This document shows, piece by piece, positions 23,101 to 35,189 of a DNA stretch of 64,000 bases (within the stretch, counting starts at the first letter, position 1; each line of letters starts with the position of its first letter). A program made the translations under genes and the position numbers. The DNA comes from Ligustrum vulgare (lineage: Eukaryota > Streptophyta > Magnoliopsida > Lamiales > Oleaceae). Location of the stretch: the NCBI GenBank assembly GCA_963555705.1, contig OY743170.1:26722862-26786861 (forward strand). The letters run 5' to 3'. The notes beneath the pieces are model-generated. The model saw only the letters and a program-made list of their open reading frames with translations, was not told the origin of the DNA and did no database searches.

Positions 23101-24601
23101 GTGTTATAAGTTTGAAATATGTCCTATATTTAACATATATGAGGAAGAAGTATGTTAAGATGAGATTAACATGATTTGCTGAAATTGTGTACTTAGACAT
23201 ATTACTTTGGTGCTATGCTTATGTTTTGGTGCTATGCTATGCTTGAATAAATAATTATATGCAAATTTTTATGCCATATATGAAGGAATGAATATGTGAA
23301 TGACCTTTCAAATAAGATTCGCATGATTATTGACGATTATGTGCAAATTATTAAGTCATATATGAAGAGATAATTATGTGCACGACCTTTCAAGAAATAT
23401 TTGCATGATTATTAATGTTTCATGTGCATCAGGACATCATAAGTATTTATGATCATTTAAGCATTAAAGAGAAAAATGATGTTTTCAAGAAATAATCAAC
23501 TGAGAAGTCCCTATTTAGGTTGTACACCAAGGGAGTAAGTCCATATTTGAGGTCACGGGCTATTAGATGCCCTTGGGAGTAAGTCCCATTCGAGCTAGTA
23601 TGCTCATGAGAAAAATGCTCTAAAGAAGAATCGAGTCAGCGTACTCGTAAGTGTAAAAGAACACTCTAGGGACCTTGTTGTGCTATTAAGAAAGCACTTT
23701 TGCGAGCGGTGTACGAACCTAATATGGGAAGGGCCCCTAAAGTAAAAGACAAAGAAAGTATGAGAAAAGTGAAGCATCTTTATCTTTCATACATACCACT
23801 TTTCAAAGAAAAGAAAAGAAAAGAAGAAAGAAAAAGTGAAAGAAAGAAAAAATTGAAAAGAGATGAAACTCATATCATTTATGCATATCACTTCATGCAT
23901 TACATTCACGCCATAAATATGATATTATGTATTTGAATGTAGTTGTATGGAATTAAAAGTTGTGAATGTGATATGAGTTGATTATCAAATGATATGTCAG
24001 TGTGATTATGATTTCATTCACTTATATGAGAGATAATATCAAAGTTAAAAGGTAAAGTGTATGATTTATATTCATTCATGAAAATGTGAAAGTTTGACAA
24101 GAAAATAATGAGAATGATAGATACTTATATGATTTCATACACTTTATGTTAAAATTAACCACTTATTACATGTATCAAGTTTTATTCACTGAACTATGTG
24201 GTTCATAATTGTTTCATATATCTTATTATAGGCAATGGAGCATTAATTTTTGTAGTATCCCCCTATGGAAATTACCCACCGATAATGAATAGTACTTATT
24301 GGTAATCAAAAGAGAGGAAATATTAAGCCCTCTGTACTTAAAACCATTCTGAAATGAAATTTTTATTCGTCTAGTATTTAAAAGTTAAATACTATTTGGG
24401 GCTCAGCTATGAAATGTATAGATAGATTTTTATATAAATAAATGGGCCTTATATTTTGAAGTTTCACTTGATTCTTAAATATTATTATTATGAAATGTTG
24501 AAATTATTTTTGATTCGGTTGTTATTAAAATGTTAAAGTCAAAGTAAAGATGATGACCCCCAAAAATAAAAAAAAAGGCTTAAATTTTTGGGGTCGTGAC
24601 G
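20164..24601. mobile_element. LTR-like insertion, family C (probably solo), 4.4 kb
   Basis: The block begins TGTAACAACCCG and ends GGGGTCGTGACG, resembling the GTAAC...CCC / GGGTCGTGACA ends of the other gypsy LTRs here with one terminal change. It separates two parts of LINE no. 2. The motif CTCAT occurs at 20151-20155 and at 24602-24606, but the left copy is eight bases away from the TG end, so the target duplication is unproven. About 14 LINE codons seem lost at the junction. Inside are five diverged repeats of about 185 bp, a 'gggagtaagtcc' block near 23540 typical of gypsy LTRs, and no gag or pol. Confidence 0.6.
22240..23110. repeat. Diverged tandem repeats of about 185 bp, about 5 copies
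   Basis: Successive units share the order 'aaaacttgttattag', 'aagttatgtt', 'ttcaatacac', 'gtgttaagatgt', 'aaaatctgttgaaa' and 'tttcaagtgttt'. Divergence among units is high, so the array is old. Confidence 0.75.
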
Positions 24602-26188
24602 CTCATATTGTACATGGGCATGGCTTGCAGTACTGCTTTAATCATAATCTCTCGTCCCGCATAAGAGAGAAACCTTCGATTCCGGCCTTGAATCTTCTTC
24701 CAGACATGTTCTTTCAACTCCCCAAAAGTTTTCATCTTACTCCTCCCCACCACTGATGGCAAACCTAAATACTTATCTTGACTTTTGTTCGCTTCAATGT
24801 TCAAAATAGTTCCCAATTCCCTTCTCCACTCTCTCCCAACGTTCGGTATAAAGGTGACAGTAGTTTTATCCAAATTGAAGAGTTGTTTGGAAGCTCTACC
24901 AAACGCCTCAAGAATCTATAAAACAGAATTTGCATCCCTAATGTTCGTCCTCAGAAAATAATTAAATCATCTGCAACTAGAAGATGACTCACCCGAGGAT
25001 CACTTCTAGAACATCTCATCCCCATAAGATTTCCACGCACCTCCTCGTTTTTACTAAGACATGAAAAAACCTCAGCACATAAATAAAGAGGCACGATAAA
25101 GGGGACATCCCTGTCTAATCCCCATTAGACAATTTAACATATTCCTTATAGCAGCCATTAATTGTGAAACAGAATTTCAAGGTTGATATAAAGTCCACGA
25201 TGCATCGAATCCAATGCAAAAGAAAAGTCAATATGCTCCAGAATAGCACTAATGAAATGCCACTCCACTCTGTCATATGCCTTACTCATGTTCAATTTAA
25301 GTGCCATAGAACCTTTGGAACCATTGTTCTTTTTCCACATCGAATGAAGCACTTCGAAGGTAGCAATCGCATTATCTGTGATAAGTCTGCTTGGCACAAA
25401 GCTACTTTAATTGCTTTAGATCAAAGGAGATAGAAACTGCTTCAACATGTTTTCTAAACATTTTGACAATATCTTATACAAAATGTTACATAAGAAAATA
25501 GGTCTATAATCAGCAATAGACTCAAGTTTCGCTTTTTTAGGAATCAAAACAATGGTAGTACGATTAATAGGTTTTACGGACTTGGCATTATTGAGAACAC
25601 TAAGACACGATAATGAAACATAACCTTTAATAATCTCCCAAAGTGTCTGATAAAAAAGAGCATAGAATATGTCCACTTCTAAAGCTTTATATGGCCCCAT
25701 ACTAAAGAGTGTCGCAATCACCTCCTCTAACGAAAAAGGACTCAATAGAACCTGAATATCATCATCAAATAAAGTGTGCTCAATATTCTAAACTCAATAA
25801 ATAATTTTTGACTTCGACAGATACCTACCAGTAAATAGAGACGAATTATAAGCCTCAATGTGTGCTATTATTTCACCCACCTCCACTAGAACCCGATCAT
25901 CTTCACTCTTCAAGCTGTAGATAGTATTCTTCACCTTTCGCATAGACGCTTGCTTGTGGAAAAAAAAATTATTCATGTCACCGTCCTTTAACCAATCTGC
26001 TCGAGAATGTTGCCGCCAAAAACTTTTGTTCCAATTTTGTAATAACTCAATTTCTTTCTCTAACTCTTTTATTTCCTTCTTAAAATCACCGGACATTCTT
26101 CACTCAAAAGTTCCTCTCTCCTTTTCTCCATGTAATTAAGTTTCTTCCTGCTAATATCAAACTTCTTACTACCTCATGCGGTAAATTC
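24602..26188 (-). pseudogene. L1 LINE no. 2, reverse transcriptase block
   Basis: Broken minus-strand frames follow the order of a plant L1 RT. They are ELEKEIELLQNWNKSFW and DGDMNNFFFHKQAS (26096-25794), TTIVLIPKKAK with YRPIFLCNILYKI (25745-25416), [14 protein letters not shown] (25397-25158), a VADD catalytic motif near 24980-24990, and KYLGLPSVVGRSK with REIMIKAVLQAMP (24873-24602). Several stops and frameshifts make it non-functional. It is cut at 26188 by the family A LTR and resumes at 39559. Confidence 0.9.
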
Positions 26189-27479
26189 AATAGCGACTGA
26201 GAATTTTTGTGACTTATTTAAGTAAATATTATTTATTTATTTTTAAAATGTGTCGTAATGACTTTGCCCATTTATTTTTAAAACACGTGTTCGTCTAGCC
26301 ATTTAAGTGAAATTAAATTTATTTAGAAATCTTAGTCCAATTTCAATTTTATTTACAAGTGTCTCATTTTCATTATTTTATTTTCAAGTCAAACGTCAAC
26401 TAATTTGAGTTCAGACTATTTTAATCTAATCCAAACCAATCAATCCTTCCATGGTCCAATTTAGAAACCCAACCAAGTGACCAAATCCTCACTTCACGTT
26501 TCATTTCAATTTGAATCCGCAAAATTTCTTTCACAACTTCCCTTGCATATACAACACATATCTTTCTTCCGCATCATCACTCCTCAATCCCGTGAATCAG
26601 CCAAATTCTCTTCCAAAGAATCCTCACTCACTAATCACCAACAATCAAGCATTTACTAATAAGATTCGAAGCGCGGAGGAAACACTGGAAAGTTCCGAAC
26701 TCAGGTTGTGGTTGGACAGATGAATCATGACCCGATATTCACGACGTGATGACTCGACGATGCGGAATAAAGAACCACGACTTTCGAAAGGCCACAAGGA
26801 TTTGCCCAATCTCCCTGATGAGTTTCTGGTTTTGAACGCCACAAAGATAGTTAATCTTTGATAAGTTCGGGTTTTGAACGCCACAAGAATTGAAATCTTG
26901 ATAAGTTCTTGGAGAATAAAAGGAATCCACCTTTTAACGAGTAAAACACTCAAAATGTTTATTCAATAATCAAAGTCTGTTTTTAATATTACAATGAAGA
27001 TGCCTTTATACAGGCTACCAGAATAAAAATCCCAATCTACTTAGAAAACTAAATAAAATCTAATCTAATTAGGGAATAGATAAAATCTCTCATAATGGAG
27101 TCCAAATTTAATTGGAAACAATAATAAAGACAAAGTAAATATAATCTATATATTATATAAAAACAAGAAAGTTTGTCAATTTTTCCCCCCAAGTTTTCCC
27201 GCCTAAAATTTTCAGCACTAATATTAATTAAAAACAAAAAAAATAATAAAAATAAATAAATTACTTTTTGATTCAAATTTCAAACAAAAGCTTCCAGATT
27301 CCTGCTCAGATCAACATCTTTCCCAACAATGTAGGTCATAGCCAAAAAAATCTGATTTGACCAAATTTGAAATTTGAACTTTACAAAAACCCTAGCCCGT
27401 CTACCGGCCGCTCCCTCCCTCTCTTTTTCTGACTTTAACCTCTCTCTCTCTCGCTCTCTAGAATCTCCTTCCAACTCCT

Positions 27480-27760
27480 TCGAGCATCAAAACTCTGTGG
27501 GATCATCCGTCCAGCGAATTGAGCAATGAAGGGGTTGGAACCGAAGAATTGATCTAAGATGTTGACTGTTCGAATTTCTTCAGCAGTCCCAGTGCGCTTC
27601 TTACTGCCGTCCAGAAAAAAAATCAGAAGATGGGTTTTTTCATGTCTTCGGCTGTTTCCCTTGATTTTCCGGTAGTAACTCCGGCTGCTTTCCGGCGTGG
27701 GTGCAGCGGGCCTTCTTGACAGTAAGTTCTACAGCTGATTTCTCTACCATCTCAAGGAAT
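27480..27760 (+). repeat. Helitron internal duplication, copy 1
   Basis: It shares GTGGGATCATCCGTC, GAAGGGGTT, TTTCCCTTGATTTTCCG, GTAACTCCGGCTGCTT and GACAGTAAGTTCTACA in the same order with 30380-30700. Spacing differs between copies. Confidence 0.8.
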
Positions 27761-29454
27761 CAAGCCATCAAGGTGAGGTTCAATATGCTGTATATACTTC
27801 TGTAAGTTAAGATGAAAATGGAATTGGTTATTTGTCGGTGCATGTGGTTTTAGATTGGGTTAATATTTGGCGTTTTTCGGTAAGATCTGGTTCTTCAGCG
27901 CCCAGTTTCTTCTGTTCTTCTAGGCGAGTGATCTCCACCCGACGGTTCAGAGCGTGAAGCAGCTGCCACCATCGAAACCGACTAGGTACCATTTTTCTAA
28001 CACTCTTTATAGATTTCGTGTCATTATCTATGTGTTATTTATGGAAATTGGTCTGATTTTCTCTTATTGTACCTTGATCTACATTAAAAATTTTAGTTTT
28101 TGCTCGATCCAAGTCTTTGTTGAGCCTTTCAGCTTTCACTGTATAAAATTTGTGTTTTTATGTTCTTGTGGTTTTGAGGAATATTTTCACGAATTTTGGA
28201 TTGAAAGAGAAGTGAGAACCGAGGGAAATTTATAGGTATTATTAGATGTTTAGTTCCTGATGAGTTGTGGATGAATTAATTGGAGGATACTTTGTACCAT
28301 ATCAATTATTTTGTTCGATTTGAGCTTTATCAAATAATTTTTAATTAATTTATTTGGAGACAATGGATGAATCTCATTAACAAATGGGTAATTTGTGTCT
28401 GACATTTCATTGATACTACATCACTTTAGAGAACTGATGTCCCTTTCATTTTTCAGTGATAATTTTTCATTTTCTAATAGTGTGTTAAACATTTTGATTT
28501 AGAATTTACTAGATAAGTAAACCTGTTTAATATCTGTTTTTAAAATTTATCACTTGGCCAAAACTACTTGAAGAGATTAGCTGAACACCATAAACTGAGT
28601 TGGATCAAGTTTTGTCCAACAGATGACTGACATCTTCTTGATCTTAGGTGTGTGCGATTGCTTTAGACCCATCACTATTTTTCTTATATAAGAACTTTCA
28701 TTTTAATATTATTGTATAACTGTGCATATATAAATGTGTATAAATTTGTATCGGTATATCATGCTGTCTTTATAGCCCATGGATAGCATCTATGGCTGTT
28801 ATAGTTGATGATCAGAGATATAAGATCATATGACCTAAAGCAATGGGAGCAGGTTAACCATGCTTAGTTTGTGTTTTTTAGCCAACACATTTCTGTATTT
28901 TTCCTTTTGTGATATGGCTGTCATGATTGATTTCACATGTAACTGGCAAGAATGTTCTCTCTATCTTTTGTGCTTGCTTGTGTATTTTAATCCTTTGATC
29001 ACTTCATATATTTGTAATTATTTCAACATGCAAGATCAAGTGGTAGAGTTAATTGTTTACCCTTTACGCAATGAAAGAGTACGTTTATGTACAATTTTCT
29101 TTTGGTGCGAGTGGATATGGGAATATGTGAAAGATAAAACCATATGCTAGCTTGAGGAATATTGCTTTATGGAATGCAAAATGAAGGTTTAATGCCACAC
29201 AAAAGGTGCAACTAAAGGAGAAAAAAAATCCCCATACACTGTCCACAATTCGTAGTGTGGTGCAAAATGCAACTAAGATGAATAACTATCTGTAGAAATT
29301 GGATACAAGTAATAATGCAAAAGAAAATTTAGCATTCAATTCTTTAAAATGATCTGGGCTTTTTGTGATTTGTGTTATAATGTCGATAGGTTCAAACAAA
29401 GAAAGATCAACGTGGTAAAAAAATATGCTTTTTGTACCAGGAGCCATCACTTTT

Positions 29455-29535
29455 GGTATAATTGTAATTCCAGCAACTAACCATGCATATTTTCTTGACT
29501 CTGCATTATTTAGATTAGGAAGGTTTGATAGACAG
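29455..29535 (+). pseudogene. FtsH-type AAA+ metalloprotease fragment captured in the Helitron
   Basis: The frame from 29425 reads GIIVIPATNHAYFLDSALFR then LGRFDRQ. It corresponds to the 'VIAATNR-D-LD-ALLRPGRFDRQ' motif of the FtsH AAA+ domain (sensor-1 and second region of homology). The match ends at a GTAAAG donor (29536), consistent with a captured exon end. Substitutions of otherwise invariant residues (RPGRFD to RLGRFD, ATNR to ATNH) mark it as a non-functional copy. Confidence 0.8.
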
Positions 29536-29719
29536 GTAAAGATGCATATTATGTTTGTCTCTAATGGGGTTGGGGGGCGGGGCATTAATGATTTTTTTCC
29601 CAGTTTTAATGGGAATTTACTACCATTTTTTATATCCATGAAATTCGCATTGCACAATTTTTATATTAGGTGCTCTCGGATCCGGAAACTGTGTAGTGGT
29701 TGAACCATGTCGAATCAAG

Positions 29720-29845
29720 TTAATGGTTTCTGGTAGCATTGCCAGTTCCATACTTGGTCACTGCATCATCAGCCATTTGTTTTGCTTGCACAACAGCTTT
29801 TGAAGCAATCTGAGCAGCTGCCTTTGCAACAGAAGCAACGGGCAG
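29720..29845 (-). pseudogene. Exon-like Ala-rich fragment, identity unknown
   Basis: The minus strand, after an AG at 29847-29846, reads 41 codons to a TAA. The peptide begins LPVASVAKAAAQIASKAVV and ends GTGNATRNH. Codon structure and an acceptor-like start suggest the last exon of a host gene, but I do not recognise the family. It lies opposite in strand to the FtsH fragment 185 bp away. Confidence 0.5.
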
Positions 29846-30379
29846 CTATGGCAAGAGAGTTGCTGATACTTTTGGGGGCTTTTTTAATCAACACAACTCT
29901 AAGCTCATTTGGAAATAACTTATCTGTAGGCTATCATTGTTCTAAATAATAATAGAAGTCAAATTTACCTTTGCTTACTCATTCGCGAGATGCTCTTAAC
30001 TCATGGCTTTTTATTGCAGAATTTCCCTCATCATCTGGTATAAGCAAGGGAGCACTGAACACATTATCAATTGTTAATAGTTCACAAGAATACATAAGAC
30101 AATAACTATATCAAAGGTACGTTTATGCATATTTCTAATTATGTCCCTATCTGATAAAGAAAAATAAGAGTTTCTTTGAACTATCTATTAGCCTATTAGG
30201 AACGCTAATTGATTTGTGATTATGATTTGTTATTGATTTGTGATTATGATTTTTCAGATGACTATGGATTTGATCAAGAGTTTGTGTAATTGAATTATCT
30301 CCAAAAATGAGAAATTCATGGACTATTCTGTAGAAAAATTTTAAAACTTCGACTATGGAAGAGGAACTCCGAATGAAAG

Positions 30380-30700
30380 TGCATAAAAACCTGGTGGGAT
30401 CATCCGTCAACGAAGGGGTTCGAACTGAAGAAATTGATCAAAGTTGTTAACTGTTCGTATCAGTTATCAAGAGTGAAAGGTCGTTATTCTGAACTCTAAA
30501 TGTTATTTTCTCTCTTTGCTTGGTGTTATAATTTTATTTTGGCATTTTGAATTTTACGTATGAATTTGAGGAAATTTTCATTATTTGAGAGTTCTCTTGG
30601 ATTTGATGAAATTTTGTTTCCCTTGATTTTCCGACAGTAACTTCGGCTGCTTCCCGACGTCGGTACGGCGGGCCATTTAGACAGTAAGTTCTACAACTAA
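30380..30700 (+). repeat. Helitron internal duplication, copy 2
   Basis: Second copy of the 27480-27760 block. It is more spaced out, with an AT-rich insert between the GGGGTTCGAACTGAAG part and the TTTCCCTTGATTTTCCG part. Confidence 0.8.
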
Positions 30701-31552
30701 TTTCTTTACCATATAAAAAATCTTTTCTTCAGATAAATGCCGTCTATTAAATTTTTAGCTGCAATGTGAAAATCTAAAGGAAGAAATTGTGAAACTTCTC
30801 CTGATTCTCATCGTCTTCAGCCGAACTTCTCCTAATCCTGCTGCAAAACACAGCTTGCCTGAACCTCGGCTTTCTTCTTCCATCTTTCCAGTAGCCACAG
30901 CGGAACTCCTTTTTGAGGTAATTAATTCTTTGCTTAAATATGAATTGAGTTCATTGGGTAAAGCTCAGACGGTGCCCTGGCAGTGCATAAAAGCTTTAAT
31001 AGAGCTCTAACAGGTGCCTATAAGTACGTGATTTTATAGGAAATTTTTTCAATCCCATAGACCCAATAAAACAGAATTATATGTTATTAATAACAAAAGC
31101 CACTGCCTCCATTTTCTCATTTGGTCTGTATGAATTTTTCATGTCTTTAATTTTCTGAAATAATAATTAATAACCACATCCACATACCTATAGAAAACAA
31201 ATATTGTCATCATGGTCTACAATAAACCAGGATAAAACCTTTGGTCATTTAACTGGATTATTATTTGTGAAATGTCAAATGGGTAGAAGCTTTGAATTCT
31301 CCACAATTGCATAAACAATTTTCAACCTCTTACACTCACAGATATTTCCTTTCATATTAAATGAAGTATAAACTTCAATTTTTCAATTGATTTTGGAGAT
31401 TAACTAATGTTTTTCAGAATTGGTTCATTCATTTCACATTTTTTACTCAAAAATCTGGACTTATTTTTTTCCAACATTGGAATGCATTATTTTCTGTCAT
31501 GTGCAAAGCATTTTTGGCTCTAACCTCTTTGTTGTTATTTTTTTTACATTAG

Positions 31553-32734
31553 GTGCCGTTGGTGTTGGCCGCCAACGCCTTAGATACAAGAGATTTATTA
31601 ACAACAGGTTTTGGCATTGGTTTTGACCTTTAATTTTTTTTTTCGAAAACTCAATAAAGAATATATGATATAATATTTGCAAACCAAGGAATACTCTTTT
31701 TTTTTTTTTTTTAACTAATCTACTAGCACGGGTTGACAGTTGCCTGTAGATGTTATAACACCTACTGACTATTAAGAGCCTCTTTGGTGTAGGAGTTTTT
31801 GGATATTTTGTAGTTTTTGGGAGAATATGTGGTTGAATAGTGATTGAAAAGTGTGGGTCTCATAGAAATGTGATTGAAAATGAATTTGAGGAAAACTTTG
31901 AAAATTTAACATTTACCAAACATGCTCTAAGTATCACTATACATATGCTGCCAAATTATTTGATTAATCTTGCAACTTGATTTCATTCTATTAAACATCA
32001 GGAAGCTCCGGTAGAGAATATATATTTATTTCCGTAAGAGTTGAAATACATATATTATATATTAATGTTTTATGTTAGAAATGAAAAAAATGAATTAACA
32101 TATTATGAAAAAAATGAATTAACTAATTTTGATCATGAACTATTTTTTCCCTAAATAGCCAGCCAAATTCCAAAAAAAAACTCATGGGTTTAGAAGCATT
32201 CATTTTGTATTTTGTCCTTACTCAGATAAGCATGGTAGTAGTGCAGAAGTGTACTCATCGTGCTTTGTTTTAATAATGCATATTTGCAATTGATTGCAGG
32301 AAACTTGACAAAATATTAAATTCTTCTGTTGATTACTTGATTCCCCAAGACTCCAGTGATAAGTCAAGCCAAGGATTCGCTCATGCCTACAAGGTTAGTG
32401 AATCATTTATTTGAAGGTTAGTGAATCATTTATTTGAAGGGTTCGCTCCTGGCTGCAAGTCGAGCCAAAATATTAATTTCTTCTTCCCTTTTAAAGGTTT
32501 AGGAATTTATTTTATTAAATTTGATATTCCAGTTGTTGAATCATTTATTTGAGTGTCTATTTTTTAATTTCATGTCTGTATGGGTGTATGCATTTAAGGA
32601 CTATTTTATATTAATTTTTTTTGTTATGTTTCTAAATTGGAATATATTTATGATGGTGGGGATGGTTGGTTGTCCTTAACTTTGTTTGGCAGGTCATGGA
32701 GAGAAGTTGCAAAGGTTGTTGTAAAGACGACTAA
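31553..32734 (+). pseudogene. Three phased exon-like pieces, identity unknown, in the Helitron
   Basis: Piece 1 (31553-31607) starts after an AG acceptor and ends at GT (peptide AVGVGRQRLRYKRFINN). Piece 2 (32300-32393) also lies between AG and GTTAGT, and its first base completes an Arg codon with piece 1. Its peptide begins KLDKILNSSVDYLIPQDSS and ends GFAHAYK. Piece 3 starts at 32693 after GGCAG in phase 0 and stops at 32732-32734. The preserved splice signals and phase indicate capture of genomic DNA with introns. The protein is not recognised. A one-base shift in piece 3 gives WREVAKVVVKTTK and a stop, which looks more protein-like, so a frameshift is possible. Confidence 0.5.
31776..31927. 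mobile_element. Tourist-like (PIF/Harbinger) MITE in the Helitron
   Basis: The ends GAGCCTCTTTGGTGTA and the reverse complement GAGCATGTTTGGTAAA are inverted repeats flanked by TAA (31773-31775 and 31928-31930). The element is 152 bp and noncoding. It entered the Helitron after or before its own transposition. Confidence 0.75.
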
Positions 32735-34179
32735 ATAATGTTGGAATTATGTTACTTTTTCCATGTCACTGAAGCTGGAATTTGGTTTTATACCTTTAAT
32801 TAGGTTTCTTGAGATTACTTAGATAAATTGTGATTTTATTTTTGAATCTTGAAAATATGTTTTAGCTGGGCCCAAGAAATTCTCCCATTCAATGCTTTAT
32901 CAAAAGGGAAAGGGCTATGTCAATGTACCAATTGTCTTGGATTGAGCCTTGGTAAATGAATTTGTGCTCTCTTAATTTTCATTGACTTCAACTGTTTGGA
33001 ATTCACGTTTAACTTTTTATTAGGTGTTATATTGATTGTTTGAACTCATCAACTCCAGTACTTGCAGGGGACTCAAACAAATTGTTGCTTGCTGCAAAAA
33101 GGATTAGGACGGCTACAAAAACAGATTTTTTTTATATCATTATCTTCAAATGATTATTCTCAATCTAGATTGGGTGCTATTGATTTTTGTTAGATATTAT
33201 TTAAATGTCCTATTATCAACCAGATTTTTGCAAACTGCTTGTGCAATAATAATATGCTGGCATTGAACATTTTTCCATATCCATGGTTTCTTGCATCATT
33301 TCAATGCGGATCTATTTAGATGTATATTCTTTGGTCATTTTTGCAATCTGCAAGTTTATTTTATTTTCATTTGCACATCTTGCAAGCATATTTATGGTGT
33401 GTTGGCATGGCTTTTGATGAGCTAAAAGTTACGATTAGCTTATTTGGATAATTTTTTGAGGTTTTTTTGTCAAAATAGAAGATTTTTGGAGGAGGCCGAG
33501 CCGAGTTGGCTTCTTCATGAAATTCTTCTAATTTGAGTTAAGGTCCTTATATGGTTTTACCACTTAAATGATTAGATTTCTTATTATATCCTACAATTTG
33601 AAAATAGGCAATGAATAAAAATAAAGTTAATTGAAAAATTCAAATTCTTCATTTTTATGTTGCTTTTTGGTAGAAGAGAGTACCTTCTTTGCATGGTGCT
33701 AACATGCATCAAGTTTTCGTAATTAAACATTTTTCCAAAACTTATCTTATAATTGCTGGTCAGAATTATTCAGATGTTACCATCAATAAATTTTCTTTTT
33801 TTAGATTACTTTCATGAATTACTATTCCCGTGCATCGCATGATGTTTTCTTTTGGAATCATTCATAGAAATAATAGTTGCCGTGCATCGCACGGGTAAGA
33901 ACTAGTCCTATAATTAAGGAAATATAGTAAATTTCCATCTACATCATTGATTTGCCAATTTGAAGCCCCAAACGATGGAATTTGGCCCTAAAATCAATGG
34001 GCTCAAGGGCTTTAGCCCATGAGTCTTGCTCGGTGACCTGTTTCTACTCGAAAAACATATATTATCCATCTAATTCCAACATGGTTTATTTGGCTTGAAT
34101 ATTTAACTTTCTGTCAAGCCTGCTATGACTCCGATTGTCGAGGGTCCGGAACACATCATTTACCAAATTGAAACACAAC

Positions 34180-35189
34180 CTACACATTAATAACTTCCCT
34201 TCCTAGCTTCATTCACACATAGCGAACTTTAGCAAGGTATTCCCTTCCCCATCGTCATTCTCGCATAGCACACACTCAGATCACAATTGGCTACCACTTG
34301 CAAATTTCCATATGCTCACTGCCTCTAATCCAAACCAATGGAACTAGAGGATGTTGAGAATTGTCGCCTCAAATTGAGTAATTGAAGGGGATGAACAAAA
34401 GACTACACATTCATGCGATAGTTTTCAATTTTCATCACAAGCATAGAGACAAACCTCCATCATATGCAAAACCACACCCAACACCAAAATCGAGCCACAC
34501 TCCTACAGTATGCAAGCATTTCACTCAACAACTTCACCCTCATTCGTTCTAATCCAATTAATGGAGTTGGGACAATTGAAGGTAGTTTTCTTCAGTCCAA
34601 ACAAAGGATTCGAACAAGATGAGAAATTCATACTTCACACATACACAAGCACATTGAAAACCACCCGCAAGAATCGAACTTCCCAACGACACCATAAACT
34701 AAACCGCAGCCAACACCAACCGTTCCATCATCGCACAATACACACCCGACACCGACTGCCCTTCACCACAACAACTACCACCACCAAAATCGCCAACAAC
34801 CCTCCTCTGAAATCTCCCCCAAATCAAACCCAAAACCAAGAATAAACTTCACCCAATAACTTACCTTGACTGCCGCCTGTTTTGGTCAGAAAACCACAGC
34901 CCCAAGTTCGAAAAACCAACCTCGAGTTGCACAAAATCGGGCCCCAAATTAGCTTCCCTTTTCACACACCTCCACCCACGCCATCACCACCATGAGACAG
35001 CAGCACCACTGCCGACGAATAACGATCAACAGTCCTAGAGAGAGATGGGTTGATCGCCATCTCTCAGTCTCTCTTCTCAGTTAACAAATGAGAGAGAGAG
35101 AGAGAGAGAGATGGATTTGTTTACATTTTGATTTTTTTTTTAAATTTACCTTCTAAACCCCAAGTTTTGATAAGTACTTATTTCAATCT
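34180..35189 (+). other. Middle part of family A LTR with low-complexity Thr/His/Pro-rich open frame
   Basis: The region is rich in CAC and ACC triplets and creates an open frame at 34510-34845 without any domain. A GA microsatellite (35090-35111) lies in it. By position it is the part of the family A LTR corresponding to the GC-rich centre of 16949-19491. No gene is supported. Confidence 0.5.
35090..35111. repeat. (GA)n microsatellite
   Basis: Eleven uninterrupted GA dinucleotides. Confidence 0.95.

Larger units (their letters stand above)
27145..33905 (+). mobile_element. Non-autonomous Helitron, 6.76 kb, carrying gene fragments
   Basis: The 5' end is TCTATATATTATATAAAAAC at 27145, preceded by A. 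The 3' end has the hairpin-forming CCGTGCATCGCACGG, then TAAGAACTAG, ending at 33905 and followed by T. A/T flanks, a TC start, a CTAG end and a GC hairpin about 10 bp before the end are diagnostic of plant Helitrons. There is no Rep/helicase protein, so it depends on other copies. Inside are an FtsH-like fragment (plus), an Ala-rich exon-like fragment (minus), a set of three phased exon-like pieces (plus), a duplicated block of about 250 bp and a Tourist-like MITE. Fragments on both strands argue for serial capture. Confidence 0.85.
26650..34180 (-). mobile_element. Family B-like LTR (minus), split by a Helitron
   Basis: Plus-strand 26720-26940 is the reverse complement of a module also seen at 35690-35800, 38350-38450 and 63830-64000 (AACTTATCAAG, TTGTGGCGTTC, CGCATCG, CGTCGTGAAT). 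The LTR continues to 27144 and resumes at 33906 after the Helitron. Both outer boundaries are approximate, set by where family A sequence seems to resume. No internal gag/pol region is attached, so it is probably solo. Confidence 0.55.

Noticed and set aside
23700..23936. 78-codon Lys-rich open frame
   Set aside because: AAAGAAAAG-type low-complexity DNA inside an LTR-like insertion.
20151..24606. CTCAT as target duplication of the 4.4-kb insertion
   Set aside because: The left copy is eight bases away from the TG terminus and LINE codons are missing at the joint, so the match may be chance.
34510..34845. 111-codon open frame rich in Thr, His and Pro
   Set aside because: Low-complexity CAC/ACC-rich DNA within an LTR; no domain, no splice or start context.
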